Below, one piece after another: positions 45,126 through 54,104 of a DNA stretch of 64,000 nucleotides. Position 1 is the stretch's first letter, and each line of letters opens with the position of its first letter. The stretch lies in assembly GCF_007752135.1 (NCBI RefSeq), contig NZ_CP036298.1, positions 6,138,859 to 6,202,858 on the forward strand. The letters are read 5' to 3'. This stretch comes from Aureliella helgolandensis. Lineage in GTDB: Bacteria > Planctomycetota > Planctomycetia > Pirellulales > Pirellulaceae. The notes below the pieces were generated by a model that was not told the origin of the DNA, did not search any database, and saw only the letters and a list, made by a program, of their open reading frames with translations. Both the position numbers and the translations under genes were made by a program.

Positions 45126-47228
45126 ATGGCCACGCGATTGCTCGAGTTAATCCCTAATGGGCTATTTGGCGACAAGGCGATCGTCACTTCACTGTCGGGT
45201 CGTGAAGAGATTTCACAGCCCTATGAATTTTCGTTGACGATCTCCTCCCCCAAAGACAAGTTAAAGCCAGAGGAAATCATTGGCCAACCGTTGGCGGTCA
45301 AGATTGACCGAGGAGACGAAGCGCCAAGATTTGTACATGGCTACATCAGTCATATGTGGGCGGGAGACTATAGCCAAACCGAGGACGACAAATCGGCGCC
45401 GTCGCGCTGTTATCGAGTGCGGCTGGTCCCTTGGCTGTGGTTCATGACCCGCGCCTCGCGGTGTTTTGTCTACTTACCAGAAAAACTGGAAAAATCGATT
45501 CAGGAGGTGATCGATGAATTGTTTGAACGAGTCGAGAGTTATCGACATGTGCAGACCTGGAATGAAACGGGAGCCGCCTCGATTCTCAAGTCTCGAAAAG
45601 TTGAGCATTGTGTCCAGTACCGCGAGACCGACTTCAACTTTCTTACTCGCACGCTCGAGCAATATGGCGTCTACTACTATTTCCGTCATGAACAGGACAA
45701 GCATACGCTCATCCTTTCCGATCAGCCGAATTACCAAGACGCCCCCGAGTCGAAAGTCGAATATCATCCCTCCGAGGCAGGGCATATTTCTATTGATGCC
45801 ATCAGTTCCTGGGAGCACGCCTACGAATTTGTGCCTGGGAAATATGAACAGACCGACTACGACTTCAAGCAACCGTCTACGAACCTAAAAGTCAGCACGG
45901 CCAAGCATAATTTGATCCCGCTGTCGAACAACAGCGGCTACGAGGTATTTAACTTTCCCGGCGAGTACATGCAGAAGGATGACGGCGAAAAAGAGGTCAT
46001 CCGCCGCATGGAAGAAGAAGAGTCACGATTCAACTTGGTGCAGGGCTCCAGTTTTTGCAAGAGCTTTAGCCCCGGCTATACCTTCAAGTTAACCAAGCAT
46101 CACAGTTGCCACGACGAAGAGGGAAAGAGTTACCTGATCACATCGATCACGCATTCGGCCACGCAAGCCGGCACCTTCTCTGGGCATGGTGAGGGGGACA
46201 GTTATTCGAATCAGTTCTCCTGCATGCCTAAGGAAAGTCAGTTTCGCCCCCCGCGTAAAACGCCTCGTCCCTATTTGCCGAGCGTGCAAACGGCGGTCGT
46301 GGTAGGCCCCTCTGGTGAAGAGATCTATACGGACGAATTTGGACGGGTGAAGGTTCAATTCCACTGGGATCGCGAAGGCAAACGCGATGAGAATACTTCC
46401 TGCTGGATGCGTGTCAGTCAAGTCCATGCGGGGGTCGGCTTTGGCGGTATCGACATTCCCCGCGTGGGCGAGGAAGTGATCGTTTCGTTCATTGAAGGCG
46501 ATCTCGATTGTCCAGTCGTCACCGGGCGTTTATACCACAAGGAATCGATGCCTCCGTTTGGACTTCCCAACGCAAAGAAAGTCAGTGGCATCAAAACCAA
46601 GACCTACAAAGGTTCTGGTTATAACGAGATGTCGATGGACGACACCCCAGGGCAGGAACTGATCAATATCCATGCTCAGTACGACATGACCACCACCGTC
46701 GAACACGATGACACGCAAACGGTTCACAATGATCGGACCATTACCGTCAACGGCAAGCACACCGAGACGATCAAGAAAGATACGACGATCAAGATCACTG
46801 AGGGAAAGCTGGATCACGATGTCGTTGATGGGACTGCCACCTTTCACGTCAAAAAAGCTGTTACGGAGAATTACGACGCTACCCAGGATACTACCGTCAA
46901 GCAGAAGCTCACCGTTACATCGACCACGGAAGATATCTATATCGACGGCAAGACGAAAATTACGCTCCACAGTGGTAAGAGCGAGATCATTCTGGAAGAG
47001 AGTGGTGTCATCACAATCAAGGCGCTTGAGATCAACGTGCTGGGTGACAAAATGGTCAAAATCTCGGGAAAAATGGTGGAAGCTAGCGGCGGCAAAGAGG
47101 CAAAGTTAGGAGTGGGAAATCAAAACATTACCTGTGACCTGACCAAAGCGGCAATATCCGGGGCGGCTATCAATTCCTCAGCCGTTGGTATGCACGAAAT
47201 CACGGGAGCGTTGGTGAAGATCAACTAA
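45126..47228 (+). CDS. vgrG: VgrG-type spike protein
   Basis: A 700-residue VgrG. Residues about 1-370 are the gp27-like base (EEISQPYEFSLTISSPKDKL, QYRETDFNFLTRTLEQYGVY, SYLITSITHSATQAGTFSGH). Residues about 385-480 form the OB-fold gp5-like domain (TDEFGRVKVQFHWDREGKRD, SCWMRVSQVHAGVGFGGIDI, PRVGEEVIVSFIEGD). The remainder is a Thr/Asp/Lys-rich beta-helical needle (HNDRTITVNGKHTETIKKDT...). It forms the puncturing tip of a contractile injection apparatus. It is the first gene of the cassette and ends 5 bp before the next. No other type VI structural gene is in the window. Confidence 0.93.
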   Translation: MATRLLELIPNGLFGDKAIVTSLSGREEISQPYEFSLTISSPKDKLKPEEIIGQPLAVKIDRGDEAPRFVHGYISHMWAGDYSQTEDDKSAPSRCYRVRLVPWLWFMTRASRCFVYLPEKLEKSIQEVIDELFERVESYRHVQTWNETGAASILKSRKVEHCVQYRETDFNFLTRTLEQYGVYYYFRHEQDKHTLILSDQPNYQDAPESKVEYHPSEAGHISIDAISSWEHAYEFVPGKYEQTDYDFKQPSTNLKVSTAKHNLIPLSNNSGYEVFNFPGEYMQKDDGEKEVIRRMEEEESRFNLVQGSSFCKSFSPGYTFKLTKHHSCHDEEGKSYLITSITHSATQAGTFSGHGEGDSYSNQFSCMPKESQFRPPRKTPRPYLPSVQTAVVVGPSGEEIYTDEFGRVKVQFHWDREGKRDENTSCWMRVSQVHAGVGFGGIDIPRVGEEVIVSFIEGDLDCPVVTGRLYHKESMPPFGLPNAKKVSGIKTKTYKGSGYNEMSMDDTPGQELINIHAQYDMTTTVEHDDTQTVHNDRTITVNGKHTETIKKDTTIKITEGKLDHDVVDGTATFHVKKAVTENYDATQDTTVKQKLTVTSTTEDIYIDGKTKITLHSGKSEIILEESGVITIKALEINVLGDKMVKISGKMVEASGGKEAKLGVGNQNITCDLTKAAISGAAINSSAVGMHEITGALVKIN

Positions 47229-47233
47229 GACCC

Positions 47234-48469
47234 ATGCGTGACCTACTCAAGCCGACTGAAGCCTATCTACAGCAGTTTGTCGAGCAACACGACAAACTAG
47301 CGTTAATCTTCCGATCGCCAGCTAGTGATGCGTTGGCAATCCTCAAGGTCATCGAAGGTTTGGAAGACCCGAATCCATCTGATTTCTTTTGGATCTTCAA
47401 CGATCCCTTTGTGGATGCCACTTCCTATGCCAGCAGTTTGGTGAAAGGCTTTGCCAGCAAGCATGGCATGGTCCAAGTGCTTCAGGATCAAGAGCAGATG
47501 GACCGTTGGCCAGACATGCCAGCAGCGGTGCTGTCTGAAGGCACGCCTCCGATGAGCCGTATTCGGGAGTTAGCGGCCTACTCACGCGAATTGCTGCCAG
47601 TTCCCTTAGGCGGCAACAACGTGTGGGTGTTTTATCCCTTGCATATCGCTGACCACATCGGTTACGCAACGTTTGTCCAAGGTGTGCTCGAGCATGAGTT
47701 TCCCAATCCATGGTGCCATCACCTGCGTTTCATGGCTCGCGAAGACCCTGAGGCTCCGCTGCTGAGTCAAGCCTTGGGGGCCGCTCCCAGTGTCGACTTC
47801 CATGAACCCGACCTTAGTCCTCAGGCGGTCGAACGTAGTCTTGAACGCGAAGTGGAAGACGATAGCCAGCCGATCGAAGTTCGGCTCAATTCACTCCTGG
47901 TGCTGGCGGCGACCGATATGGCGCACGGTCGCTTCGAACGATCGCTTGAGAGACATGCGCAAATTCTCAAATACCATGCGGCCGTCGGCAACCACACAAT
48001 GGCAGCCGTCGCGCTCAACGGGATGGGAGAGGTCTACGAGCGTATGGAAGATCACGACCGAGCCAACCAAGCCTTTCAGGCAGCGCTCATTCCAGCCAGT
48101 CATGGCGAACATCCGCCTTGGCAAGTGTTTCAAAACGTCTCGATGAACTTGGCCAACCTACGTATGAAACAGGGCAATTTCGAGCAGTCGGGAGAGTATT
48201 GGGATGTGGTGCAGAAAGTCTCGACGGTCACTCGCAATCCCGATTTGAAGCTCCGTGCACTCGATCAAATGGGCTACTGTCTCTACCGTTCGCAGAAGGT
48301 CGAGGACGCCGAGCGGATATGGCGCGACGGCGCAACGCTGGCTCTGAAACTTGAAAATAAGGACCTAGGCGCCACGCTGTTAGAGCGTCGACGCGCGCTA
48401 TACGTCGAGTTGGGGCAGACAGCCAAGGAACAAGAAGTATCGCAACAATTATCTGCACTGAAAAGTTAA
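47234..48469 (+). CDS. VgrG-linked TPR protein (probable effector adaptor)
   Basis: A 411-residue protein. Residues 1-190 form an alpha/beta domain (YLQQFVEQHDKLALIFRSPA, PSDFFWIFNDPFVDATSYAS, GNNVWVFYPLHIADHIGYAT). I do not recognise the family, but its position and size recall DUF4123- or DUF2169-type adaptors. Residues about 220-400 are TPR-like helical repeats (GRFERSLERHAQILKYHAAV, MGEVYERMEDHDRANQAFQA, QKVEDAERIWRDGATLALKL). Being encoded between VgrG and PAAR genes, it probably loads the RHS effector on the spike (inference). It is probably cytoplasmic: no signal peptide or membrane helix. Confidence 0.65.
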   Translation: MRDLLKPTEAYLQQFVEQHDKLALIFRSPASDALAILKVIEGLEDPNPSDFFWIFNDPFVDATSYASSLVKGFASKHGMVQVLQDQEQMDRWPDMPAAVLSEGTPPMSRIRELAAYSRELLPVPLGGNNVWVFYPLHIADHIGYATFVQGVLEHEFPNPWCHHLRFMAREDPEAPLLSQALGAAPSVDFHEPDLSPQAVERSLEREVEDDSQPIEVRLNSLLVLAATDMAHGRFERSLERHAQILKYHAAVGNHTMAAVALNGMGEVYERMEDHDRANQAFQAALIPASHGEHPPWQVFQNVSMNLANLRMKQGNFEQSGEYWDVVQKVSTVTRNPDLKLRALDQMGYCLYRSQKVEDAERIWRDGATLALKLENKDLGATLLERRRALYVELGQTAKEQEVSQQLSALKS

Positions 48470-48484
48470 CCAGGGGAGCACATC

Positions 48485-49525
48485 GTGGGTAATATCCTCT
48501 TGGCCATCGAGCAGAAGCTGGACGGCGTGACCGGCGATCAGACATCGTCGATCGATCGCATGGCCAATACGCCCAACGAAGTTCTGGGAGTTGCCACCCG
48601 GTATGCCGAGTCGGTTGGAAAAGCTAGCGAAGCCTGGGGAAAGATCGGCGATCCGGGCCCCAACGGAAATCCCCCTACCACTGGAGAGACGGCGGCACGT
48701 ACCATCCGCGCTGCTCAACAAACGGCAGCAGTTGCCTTGGGCGTTGCGAGTTTGGGAACTGACATGTTAGATGTTGGTTTTGCTAACTTGACGGCACCCT
48801 TGGCTGCGATCTGTCCCAGTATGCCCGCCGCGACGCTGATGGGAATGTACATTGGGACGCCCCACTGCCATCCCACACACCCACCGAGCGGTCCACCGCC
48901 CATTCCTCCCACACCTCTACCAAGTATTGGGATGGTGACACTTGGAATGAGTGTAAAAGTTTTGATCAACAACCTGCCTGCAGCTCGCGCTGGGGATATT
49001 GGTTTGGCGCCCAGTTGCTGTGGCATTCCCCCAGCGTGGTTCAAAATCAAGACTGGCTCGTCCAACGTCTTCATCGGCGGCGCTCGGGCTGCGCGGACGA
49101 CCGATATTTGTCAGGCTTGCAAGAACATTCCAGATCCCCCAGTGGCCTCCGCTTTCGCCAATGCCATGCAAGTCGCTGGTATTGCAGTTGGGGCCATGGG
49201 GATGGCCGCCGATGTAGCCGAAGCGGCCGTCGAAGACCAAGCCGCCATGGCGGCGGCCAAGGCAATGTCAGCGGCCATGGCGGCGGCGCAGATGGCCGCC
49301 GATGCCGCCAAAATGGCGGTTGAGGCCACCATGTGGAAGGACCCCACCATGCCACCGACCGGTAGCATGGGTGCCATTACTTTGCCCAGCAGCAGTGGGA
49401 CGGTGCTCATCGGTGGCTTCCCTATGATTAGTGTCATGGACCTAGCCAAGGCCATCATGAACCGATTAAAGCGTTTTAAAGCCAAGTCGAACGACGATGA
49501 CGGAGCTGGAACGGGGGCCTGTTAA
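48485..49525 (+). CDS. PAAR-like tip protein with helical C-terminal extension
   Basis: A 346-residue protein starting at GTG 48485, with GGGGAG just upstream. The N-terminal 100 residues are helical. Residues about 118-215 carry the PAAR-like (DUF4150-type) pattern, rich in Pro, Gly, His and Cys: MYIGTPHCHPTHPPSGPPPI, GAARTTDICQAC-like turns and paired SCCG. A long Ala/Met-rich helical stretch (about 228-280, MAADVAEAAVEDQAAMAAAK) follows, then a second beta segment (GSMGAITLPSSSGTVLIGGF). The PAAR cone caps the VgrG spike and connects it with an effector. It sits between the adaptor and RHS genes. Confidence 0.8.
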   Translation: MGNILLAIEQKLDGVTGDQTSSIDRMANTPNEVLGVATRYAESVGKASEAWGKIGDPGPNGNPPTTGETAARTIRAAQQTAAVALGVASLGTDMLDVGFANLTAPLAAICPSMPAATLMGMYIGTPHCHPTHPPSGPPPIPPTPLPSIGMVTLGMSVKVLINNLPAARAGDIGLAPSCCGIPPAWFKIKTGSSNVFIGGARAARTTDICQACKNIPDPPVASAFANAMQVAGIAVGAMGMAADVAEAAVEDQAAMAAAKAMSAAMAAAQMAADAAKMAVEATMWKDPTMPPTGSMGAITLPSSSGTVLIGGFPMISVMDLAKAIMNRLKRFKAKSNDDDGAGTGAC

Positions 49526-49527
49526 CC

Positions 49528-52500
49528 ATGAATCAACATTGCCCACTTTCCGCTAATCCGCGCTTGGTCGGGGATCCGGTCGATACCATGACCGGTGCCG
49601 TGGTCGAAGCCCAACGCGACTTTCGACTGGCCGGGCATTTGCCACTGCAGTGGTGGAGACACTATGACAGCTCCCGAGTTGATCAAAAATTTTCCCTGGG
49701 GTGGGGACAATCGCATGATTTCGATTGTTGGTTGCGATTCGACCAAGATGGCATGCGTTACGAAGCTCCGCTGGGGCAATCCACCCACTTTCCGCCACTC
49801 CTAGAAGATGGTCAACGCGTTGCCGCTCAAGGCATGACCCTCACGCGGCTCGATCGGACGCGATATGCGTTGCAGGAACGCGGTTACCCCATCCGCGAAT
49901 TTCATTTCACCGACTTCAGCCATCCCACTCCCTTGGCCCGCCTAGTCAAAGGGAGCCACGCGATCACGTTTCACTACGATCGCCAGCGACGCTTGAACGA
50001 AATCGTCGATTCTCTGGGGACCAGTATTGACGTTGCCACCCGCGAGGATGGCTTGATCTTAGGATTGTCGATCCCTAAGACGGAGCAGCGCGAACGACGC
50101 GATTTGTTGCGATACGAATACGATGCCAGTGGCAATTTAATCGCAGGGCACGATGGTTTCGGTAGTCGTTTCTCGATGGCCTACGATGCGGCCAATCGTC
50201 TGTTGCGCAAGACCGACCGCATCGGACACACCTTTGAATTCACCTACGACGCCGATGGACGATGCACTCGTACCGCCGGGACCGATGGGGTGCTCGATCA
50301 TCGTTTGGAATACGTGCGGCCCGGGGAGCTGACTCGGGTCACGCGTGGCAATGGAGGGGCATGGAATTACCGCTATCTCCTGGGACAGTTGAGTTCCATT
50401 ACCGATCCGCTGGGGGGCGTTGAAAAGTTCGTCTATGACGAAGACGGTAAACTCATTCAGGAGCTCGATACCAACGGCAATGCCACCGATATCATCCGTG
50501 ACGACAGCGGAGCAATTGTTGGCAAACGCGATCCGCTCGGCAATGTCCATGCCGAGCCACGAGAGCCCAATGCTCCCGATCCCCGCGCGCATCGCGTCGC
50601 ACAAAACGCAGCTGAATATGAATTCGGTCGCTTGATCAACATCGAGCCACGTCACTCCGCGAGGCCCGTTACCGAATCAACTCCCAGTGAGACCAATCAA
50701 GCTCCAGAGAGTTATGTCGAAAAGGCCAATCTGTTTTCGAGCGCCAATCTCGGATTTGTGGTGGGGCGCCAATGGTGGCCCGAGCCGAGTAGCGGTCGGC
50801 TGTTTGATGCTACGGGTGATTTAATTCAACAAATCGATCGTCGCGGCAATTCGCGGCGTTGGATGTACGATGGCAACGGAAATGTCACCAAATTCGTCGA
50901 CTTTGATGGTGGCGCGTGGAAGTATCAGTACCAGTCGTGGAATCACCTGGTCAGCGAAGTCAATCCGTTGGGGCTGACCAACCGCATGGAATACGACTCG
51001 CAAGAGAACTTGACCGCCTTCATCGACGCTGGCGGCACGCGTAGCGAGTACGCCTACGATCTCAAGGATGAACTTGTCGAAGTGCGTCGTCACGGACAAC
51101 TCCGCGAGCGCTACCAGCGCGATAGTGCAGGGAATTTGGTAGGCAAATACGCTGCCGACGGTCGCCTGCTCATGCTGCGCGAGATCGGCGCGGGGAATCT
51201 ACTTACCAAGCGTGCGCTCAGTTCTGGTGAACAACAGACCTATGCTTATGACGAGCAAGGGCGTTTCCTAAACGCCAACACGAACAAGGATGCGATCGAG
51301 TTTGAGTATGACGCGCTCGGGAATCGAAGCGTGGAAAAACGCAACGGCCGAGGCGTAGCTCATGACTTTCGTGGCTGGCGACAGTTCGGTGAGAGTCTGT
51401 GGCTGGACAAATTCCAGATAGCTCAGACTCAGGCCGAGGACAATACGCTGGTGATTAGTGATCCTACAGGTGGAAAGCACCGTGTAAGGGTCTTAGCGGA
51501 CGGACGCGTCGAACGCCGTTATAGCAATGGCACTGTAGAGACTCTCAGCTACGATGAGCTTGGTCGCTGCGAATCAAAGACGGTCGAGCGGATGGGAGCC
51601 AAGCTTTGGCAGCGAGATTATCAGTGGTCGGGCGAAGGGGAACTACGACAAGTCGACGATAGTTACGCCGGGACGACGCGTCATCAGTACGACGCTGCCC
51701 ATCGCTTGCGCGGTCGCACACTCCCCAATGGGCAACAGGAATCGTATCGTTTTGACGATGCCAACAATCTCCTTGAACAACCGGGCCTGCAGGATGTCAG
51801 TCTGCACGCAGGGAATCAGCTGGCGTCCGCCGGTGACGAGACATTTGATTACAACGACCGCAATCACATCTCAGAGCGCAAGACGGCTCGAGAGATGATC
51901 AAGTATTTTTACGACGACCGCGATCAATTGATTCGAGTCGAATCGGCGAATGGAGTTTGGGAAGCCGAGTACGATGCCTTGGGACGTCGAGTTCGCAAGA
52001 CCTTTAACGGTGCGACTACTGAGTATCTCTGGAACACCGATCAGTTAGCCGGTGAAATTGCACCCGACGGTCGCTTGCGGTTGTACGTTTTCGCTGATCC
52101 GCTAGCGCTCACTCCGATGATGTTTGCCGATTATGATTCGGTCGACGCCGAACCGAACTCGGGCAAGCGGTACATCGTGCTCAGCGATCAGATCGGCACG
52201 CCGATTTGTATTGAGGACGCAGCCGGGCAGGTTGTTTGGCGGGCGAGTATCGAACCCTTCGGTGAAGCTCGGCTTGCCTCCGAAAATCGCATTGACTTTA
52301 ATTTGCGTTTCCCAGGCCATTACTGGGACGAAGATGTTTCGTTGAATTACAACCGTTTTCGGTTTTACGATCCGAAACTGGGACGGTATATACAGAGCGA
52401 TCCGATTGGGATCGCGGGCGGAGATAATGTTTATGCGTACGCGACGAATCCTTTGTGTCTTGTCGACGTTCGCGGTCTTACCTCGCCCGATTGTGCAACA

Positions 52501-52923
52501 TGCGGTGGAAAGCACCCTCCTTCTGAGGAATGTACTGACGACGCAGAGCTTATACCTGGATTCAACAAAGCAGAATCCGAGACTATTCGTGAAGCAAAAG
52601 GAATTTTGAGTTCGGAACAAATGGCCGCCATTCGAGAGGCTCACGAGAGAGGAGAGTCAGTTACTGTGGTGATCGATGGAAGAACTGTTCAGTATGAACC
52701 GGGTTTACCTGCATCTGGGATGACAATGTTTGGAGAAGACGGTTTTCTCATTGGGCGAGAGGCATTCTCGACGCCGGGTGAGTTAGAAAAGACGGTGCTG
52801 CATGAACTTCATCGTCTAAACACAAGTGAGTCGAGCGGCGGCGTGTCGGGTGCCCTTGCGACTAACGAAACCAAAGCTGCAGCAGATTTTGCTGATCGTG
52901 GAGCGGAGGAACTCAACCGGTGA
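49528..52923 (+). CDS. RHS-repeat polymorphic toxin protein
   Basis: A 1131-residue RHS protein. Residues about 10-90 are the DUF6531-like N-terminal domain (NPRLVGDPVDTMTGAVVEAQ, RDFRLAGHLPLQWWRHYDSS). YD repeats fill about 100-930 (YDASGNLIAGHDGFGSRFSM and similar). The conserved core end is at about 940-985 (YNRFRFYDPKLGRYIQSDPI, then NPLCLVDVRGL). The last about 145 residues are the variable toxin: CATCGGKHPPSEEC, IREAHERGESVTVVIDGRTV, and TVLHELHRLNTS...NETKAAADFADR. I do not know the toxin family. Translation is coupled to the next gene (GTGA overlap), which suggests an immunity partner. Confidence 0.92.
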   Translation: MNQHCPLSANPRLVGDPVDTMTGAVVEAQRDFRLAGHLPLQWWRHYDSSRVDQKFSLGWGQSHDFDCWLRFDQDGMRYEAPLGQSTHFPPLLEDGQRVAAQGMTLTRLDRTRYALQERGYPIREFHFTDFSHPTPLARLVKGSHAITFHYDRQRRLNEIVDSLGTSIDVATREDGLILGLSIPKTEQRERRDLLRYEYDASGNLIAGHDGFGSRFSMAYDAANRLLRKTDRIGHTFEFTYDADGRCTRTAGTDGVLDHRLEYVRPGELTRVTRGNGGAWNYRYLLGQLSSITDPLGGVEKFVYDEDGKLIQELDTNGNATDIIRDDSGAIVGKRDPLGNVHAEPREPNAPDPRAHRVAQNAAEYEFGRLINIEPRHSARPVTESTPSETNQAPESYVEKANLFSSANLGFVVGRQWWPEPSSGRLFDATGDLIQQIDRRGNSRRWMYDGNGNVTKFVDFDGGAWKYQYQSWNHLVSEVNPLGLTNRMEYDSQENLTAFIDAGGTRSEYAYDLKDELVEVRRHGQLRERYQRDSAGNLVGKYAADGRLLMLREIGAGNLLTKRALSSGEQQTYAYDEQGRFLNANTNKDAIEFEYDALGNRSVEKRNGRGVAHDFRGWRQFGESLWLDKFQIAQTQAEDNTLVISDPTGGKHRVRVLADGRVERRYSNGTVETLSYDELGRCESKTVERMGAKLWQRDYQWSGEGELRQVDDSYAGTTRHQYDAAHRLRGRTLPNGQQESYRFDDANNLLEQPGLQDVSLHAGNQLASAGDETFDYNDRNHISERKTAREMIKYFYDDRDQLIRVESANGVWEAEYDALGRRVRKTFNGATTEYLWNTDQLAGEIAPDGRLRLYVFADPLALTPMMFADYDSVDAEPNSGKRYIVLSDQIGTPICIEDAAGQVVWRASIEPFGEARLASENRIDFNLRFPGHYWDEDVSLNYNRFRFYDPKLGRYIQSDPIGIAGGDNVYAYATNPLCLVDVRGLTSPDCATCGGKHPPSEECTDDAELIPGFNKAESETIREAKGILSSEQMAAIREAHERGESVTVVIDGRTVQYEPGLPASGMTMFGEDGFLIGREAFSTPGELEKTVLHELHRLNTSESSGGVSGALATNETKAAADFADRGAEELNR

Positions 52924-53201
52924 AGACGACCAGAGAACTATGGATTGAAGCGGGCTGCATATTGGCAAACAACCCTAATGCCAGGGTCGAATGCCCAAAT
53001 TGCAGGGCAACAGAACTGCAAATAGTCGATGTACGTCCAGGAACTAGCGATTTAGTCGAGCGAATTATGTCGTGTCCAGATTGTGGCGCTAGAAATACTC
53101 TCCGCCTTCACCGTCCAATAGAGCACAATAATTCGGAAAACGACGGAAGCTGTGCAAGCGACAGACACGATCGGGAAGACAACGATGCTACCGTTAATTA
53201 G
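52920..53201 (+). CDS. Zinc-ribbon protein, candidate immunity protein
   Basis: A 93-residue protein starting at GTG 52920, overlapping the RHS stop by 4 nt. It has two CxxC pairs (VECPNC at about 23-28 and SCPDC at about 54-58), forming a probable zinc ribbon, after a helical start (TTRELWIEAGCILANNPNAR). The C-terminus is acidic and His/Asn-rich and may be partly disordered. Short proteins of this layout occur directly after RHS toxin genes, so immunity to the adjacent C-terminal toxin is a reasonable but unproven proposal. Confidence 0.6.
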   Translation: MKTTRELWIEAGCILANNPNARVECPNCRATELQIVDVRPGTSDLVERIMSCPDCGARNTLRLHRPIEHNNSENDGSCASDRHDREDNDATVN

Positions 53202-53562
53202 TGTTACATTCGCGGTGATCGCGGGAGTGATCTGGATAATTTTCTTGCGTCCTGTGCCAACGCAAACTGCGTTTGGGGCAGTACTGGAAAAGAACTACAA
53301 GCCTCCAGGCGAATATACCCAAGTGCATGGGGGGACGCGGGATGCGTTTCACCTGCCGACGACTATTTCAATCGCCGAAGGTTATGTCGTGGAGATCAAA
53401 CTCGATGAAGAGCAGGGGACAGTTTCTTCTTTGCTGAACTCGATTGAGGCAGAGAGATACGAAGTGGGCACGCGCGTCAAAGTAGAGTATTCGCTGCGGA
53501 GTGTGCCGATGCTGTGGCAAAAATGCTATGTGCATTCCGTCGCGCTCGCTGAAGAAACCTGA
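53185..53562 (+). CDS. Small membrane-anchored protein downstream of the RHS cassette
   Basis: A 125-residue protein from ATG 53185 (a GTG at 53152 is also in frame). It has one N-terminal membrane helix (ISVTFAVIAGVIWIIFL, about 5-21), then a beta-rich domain of about 95 residues (TTISIAEGYVVEIKLDEEQG, EVGTRVKVEYSLRSVPMLWQ). It overlaps the zinc-ribbon gene by 17 bp. No family name is known to me. It may be a second immunity protein or an unrelated passenger. The exact topology is not certain. Confidence 0.55.
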   Translation: MLPLISVTFAVIAGVIWIIFLRPVPTQTAFGAVLEKNYKPPGEYTQVHGGTRDAFHLPTTISIAEGYVVEIKLDEEQGTVSSLLNSIEAERYEVGTRVKVEYSLRSVPMLWQKCYVHSVALAEET

Positions 53563-53640
53563 TCGACTCTCCTTGGGCGTGCCTCGCGGATTCCCAGGCT
53601 CAATTGAATAGCGGACACATCCTTGATTGCAAACTACATC

Positions 53641-53740
53641 GGTGGCCCCGCCGGGACGAGCCCGGACGGAGGCCCGCAAGCTGATGCGGTCGATGGTAGC
53701 TGTCAGTTGTGACTCCGAGCCGAGGCAAGCTCGACGGAAG
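53641..53740. repeat. REP-like GC-rich repeat (family C, partial copy)
   Basis: GCCCCGCCGGGACGAGCCCGG and the following about 90 bp (GATGGTAGCTGTCAGTTGTGA...) resemble the left part of the 313-bp repeats at 53775 and 55227. Contains short GC-rich inverted repeats typical of REP elements. Confidence 0.65.
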
Positions 53741-53774
53741 TCTGAATGAGGGTTGATGGACTTCCGCCGACGGG

Positions 53775-54087
53775 CCGGACGGAGGCTTGCATGCGAATGC
53801 GGTGTAATGGTAGCTGCCAGTTGTGACGTCAGACCGGGACAAGCCCGACGGAAGTCGATTCGACGCCTGGACTGATTCTGTGGGCAGCTCGTCCGGGCAA
53901 GTGTGTGAATGTCTGGACATGGAGTGTGAAAATCCGTTGGGACTTAATGTTCGGTTCTGGGCTTCCGCCGGGCTTGACCCGGTCCGGAGCCAACAACTGG
54001 GAGCTACGACAGCTACAATAAAAACCATCCTGTTTGCATCTCTTCCGATCTCCGGCTCGGGATTGCCCCGGCGGAATCAACGACTCG
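53775..54087. repeat. 313-bp direct repeat, left copy (family C)
   Basis: From CCGGACGGAGGC to CGGAATCAACGACTCG. It matches 55227-55539 base for base in length, with roughly a dozen differences. Internal GC-rich hairpins are present (for example CCGCCGGGCTTGACCCGG). An open plus frame crosses both copies but is not a gene. It lies 17 bp upstream of the transposase start. Confidence 0.9.
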
Positions 54088-54104
54088 AGTTGGGAGGACC
54101 GACG

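Noticed and set aside
52756-52830. HEXXH metallopeptidase motif in the RHS toxin tail
   Set aside because: The motif reads HELHR, so the second His of HEXXH is out of place; a metal-dependent peptidase cannot be claimed from this.
45126-53562. A complete type VI secretion locus
   Set aside because: Only spike, adaptor, effector and candidate immunity genes are present; no sheath, tube, baseplate or ClpV genes are in the window.
53823-54104. Longer N-terminus for the transposase gene, from 53823
   Set aside because: These codons fall mostly inside the 313-bp repeat, whose other copy makes a similar meaningless frame; ATG 54105 has a good Shine-Dalgarno.
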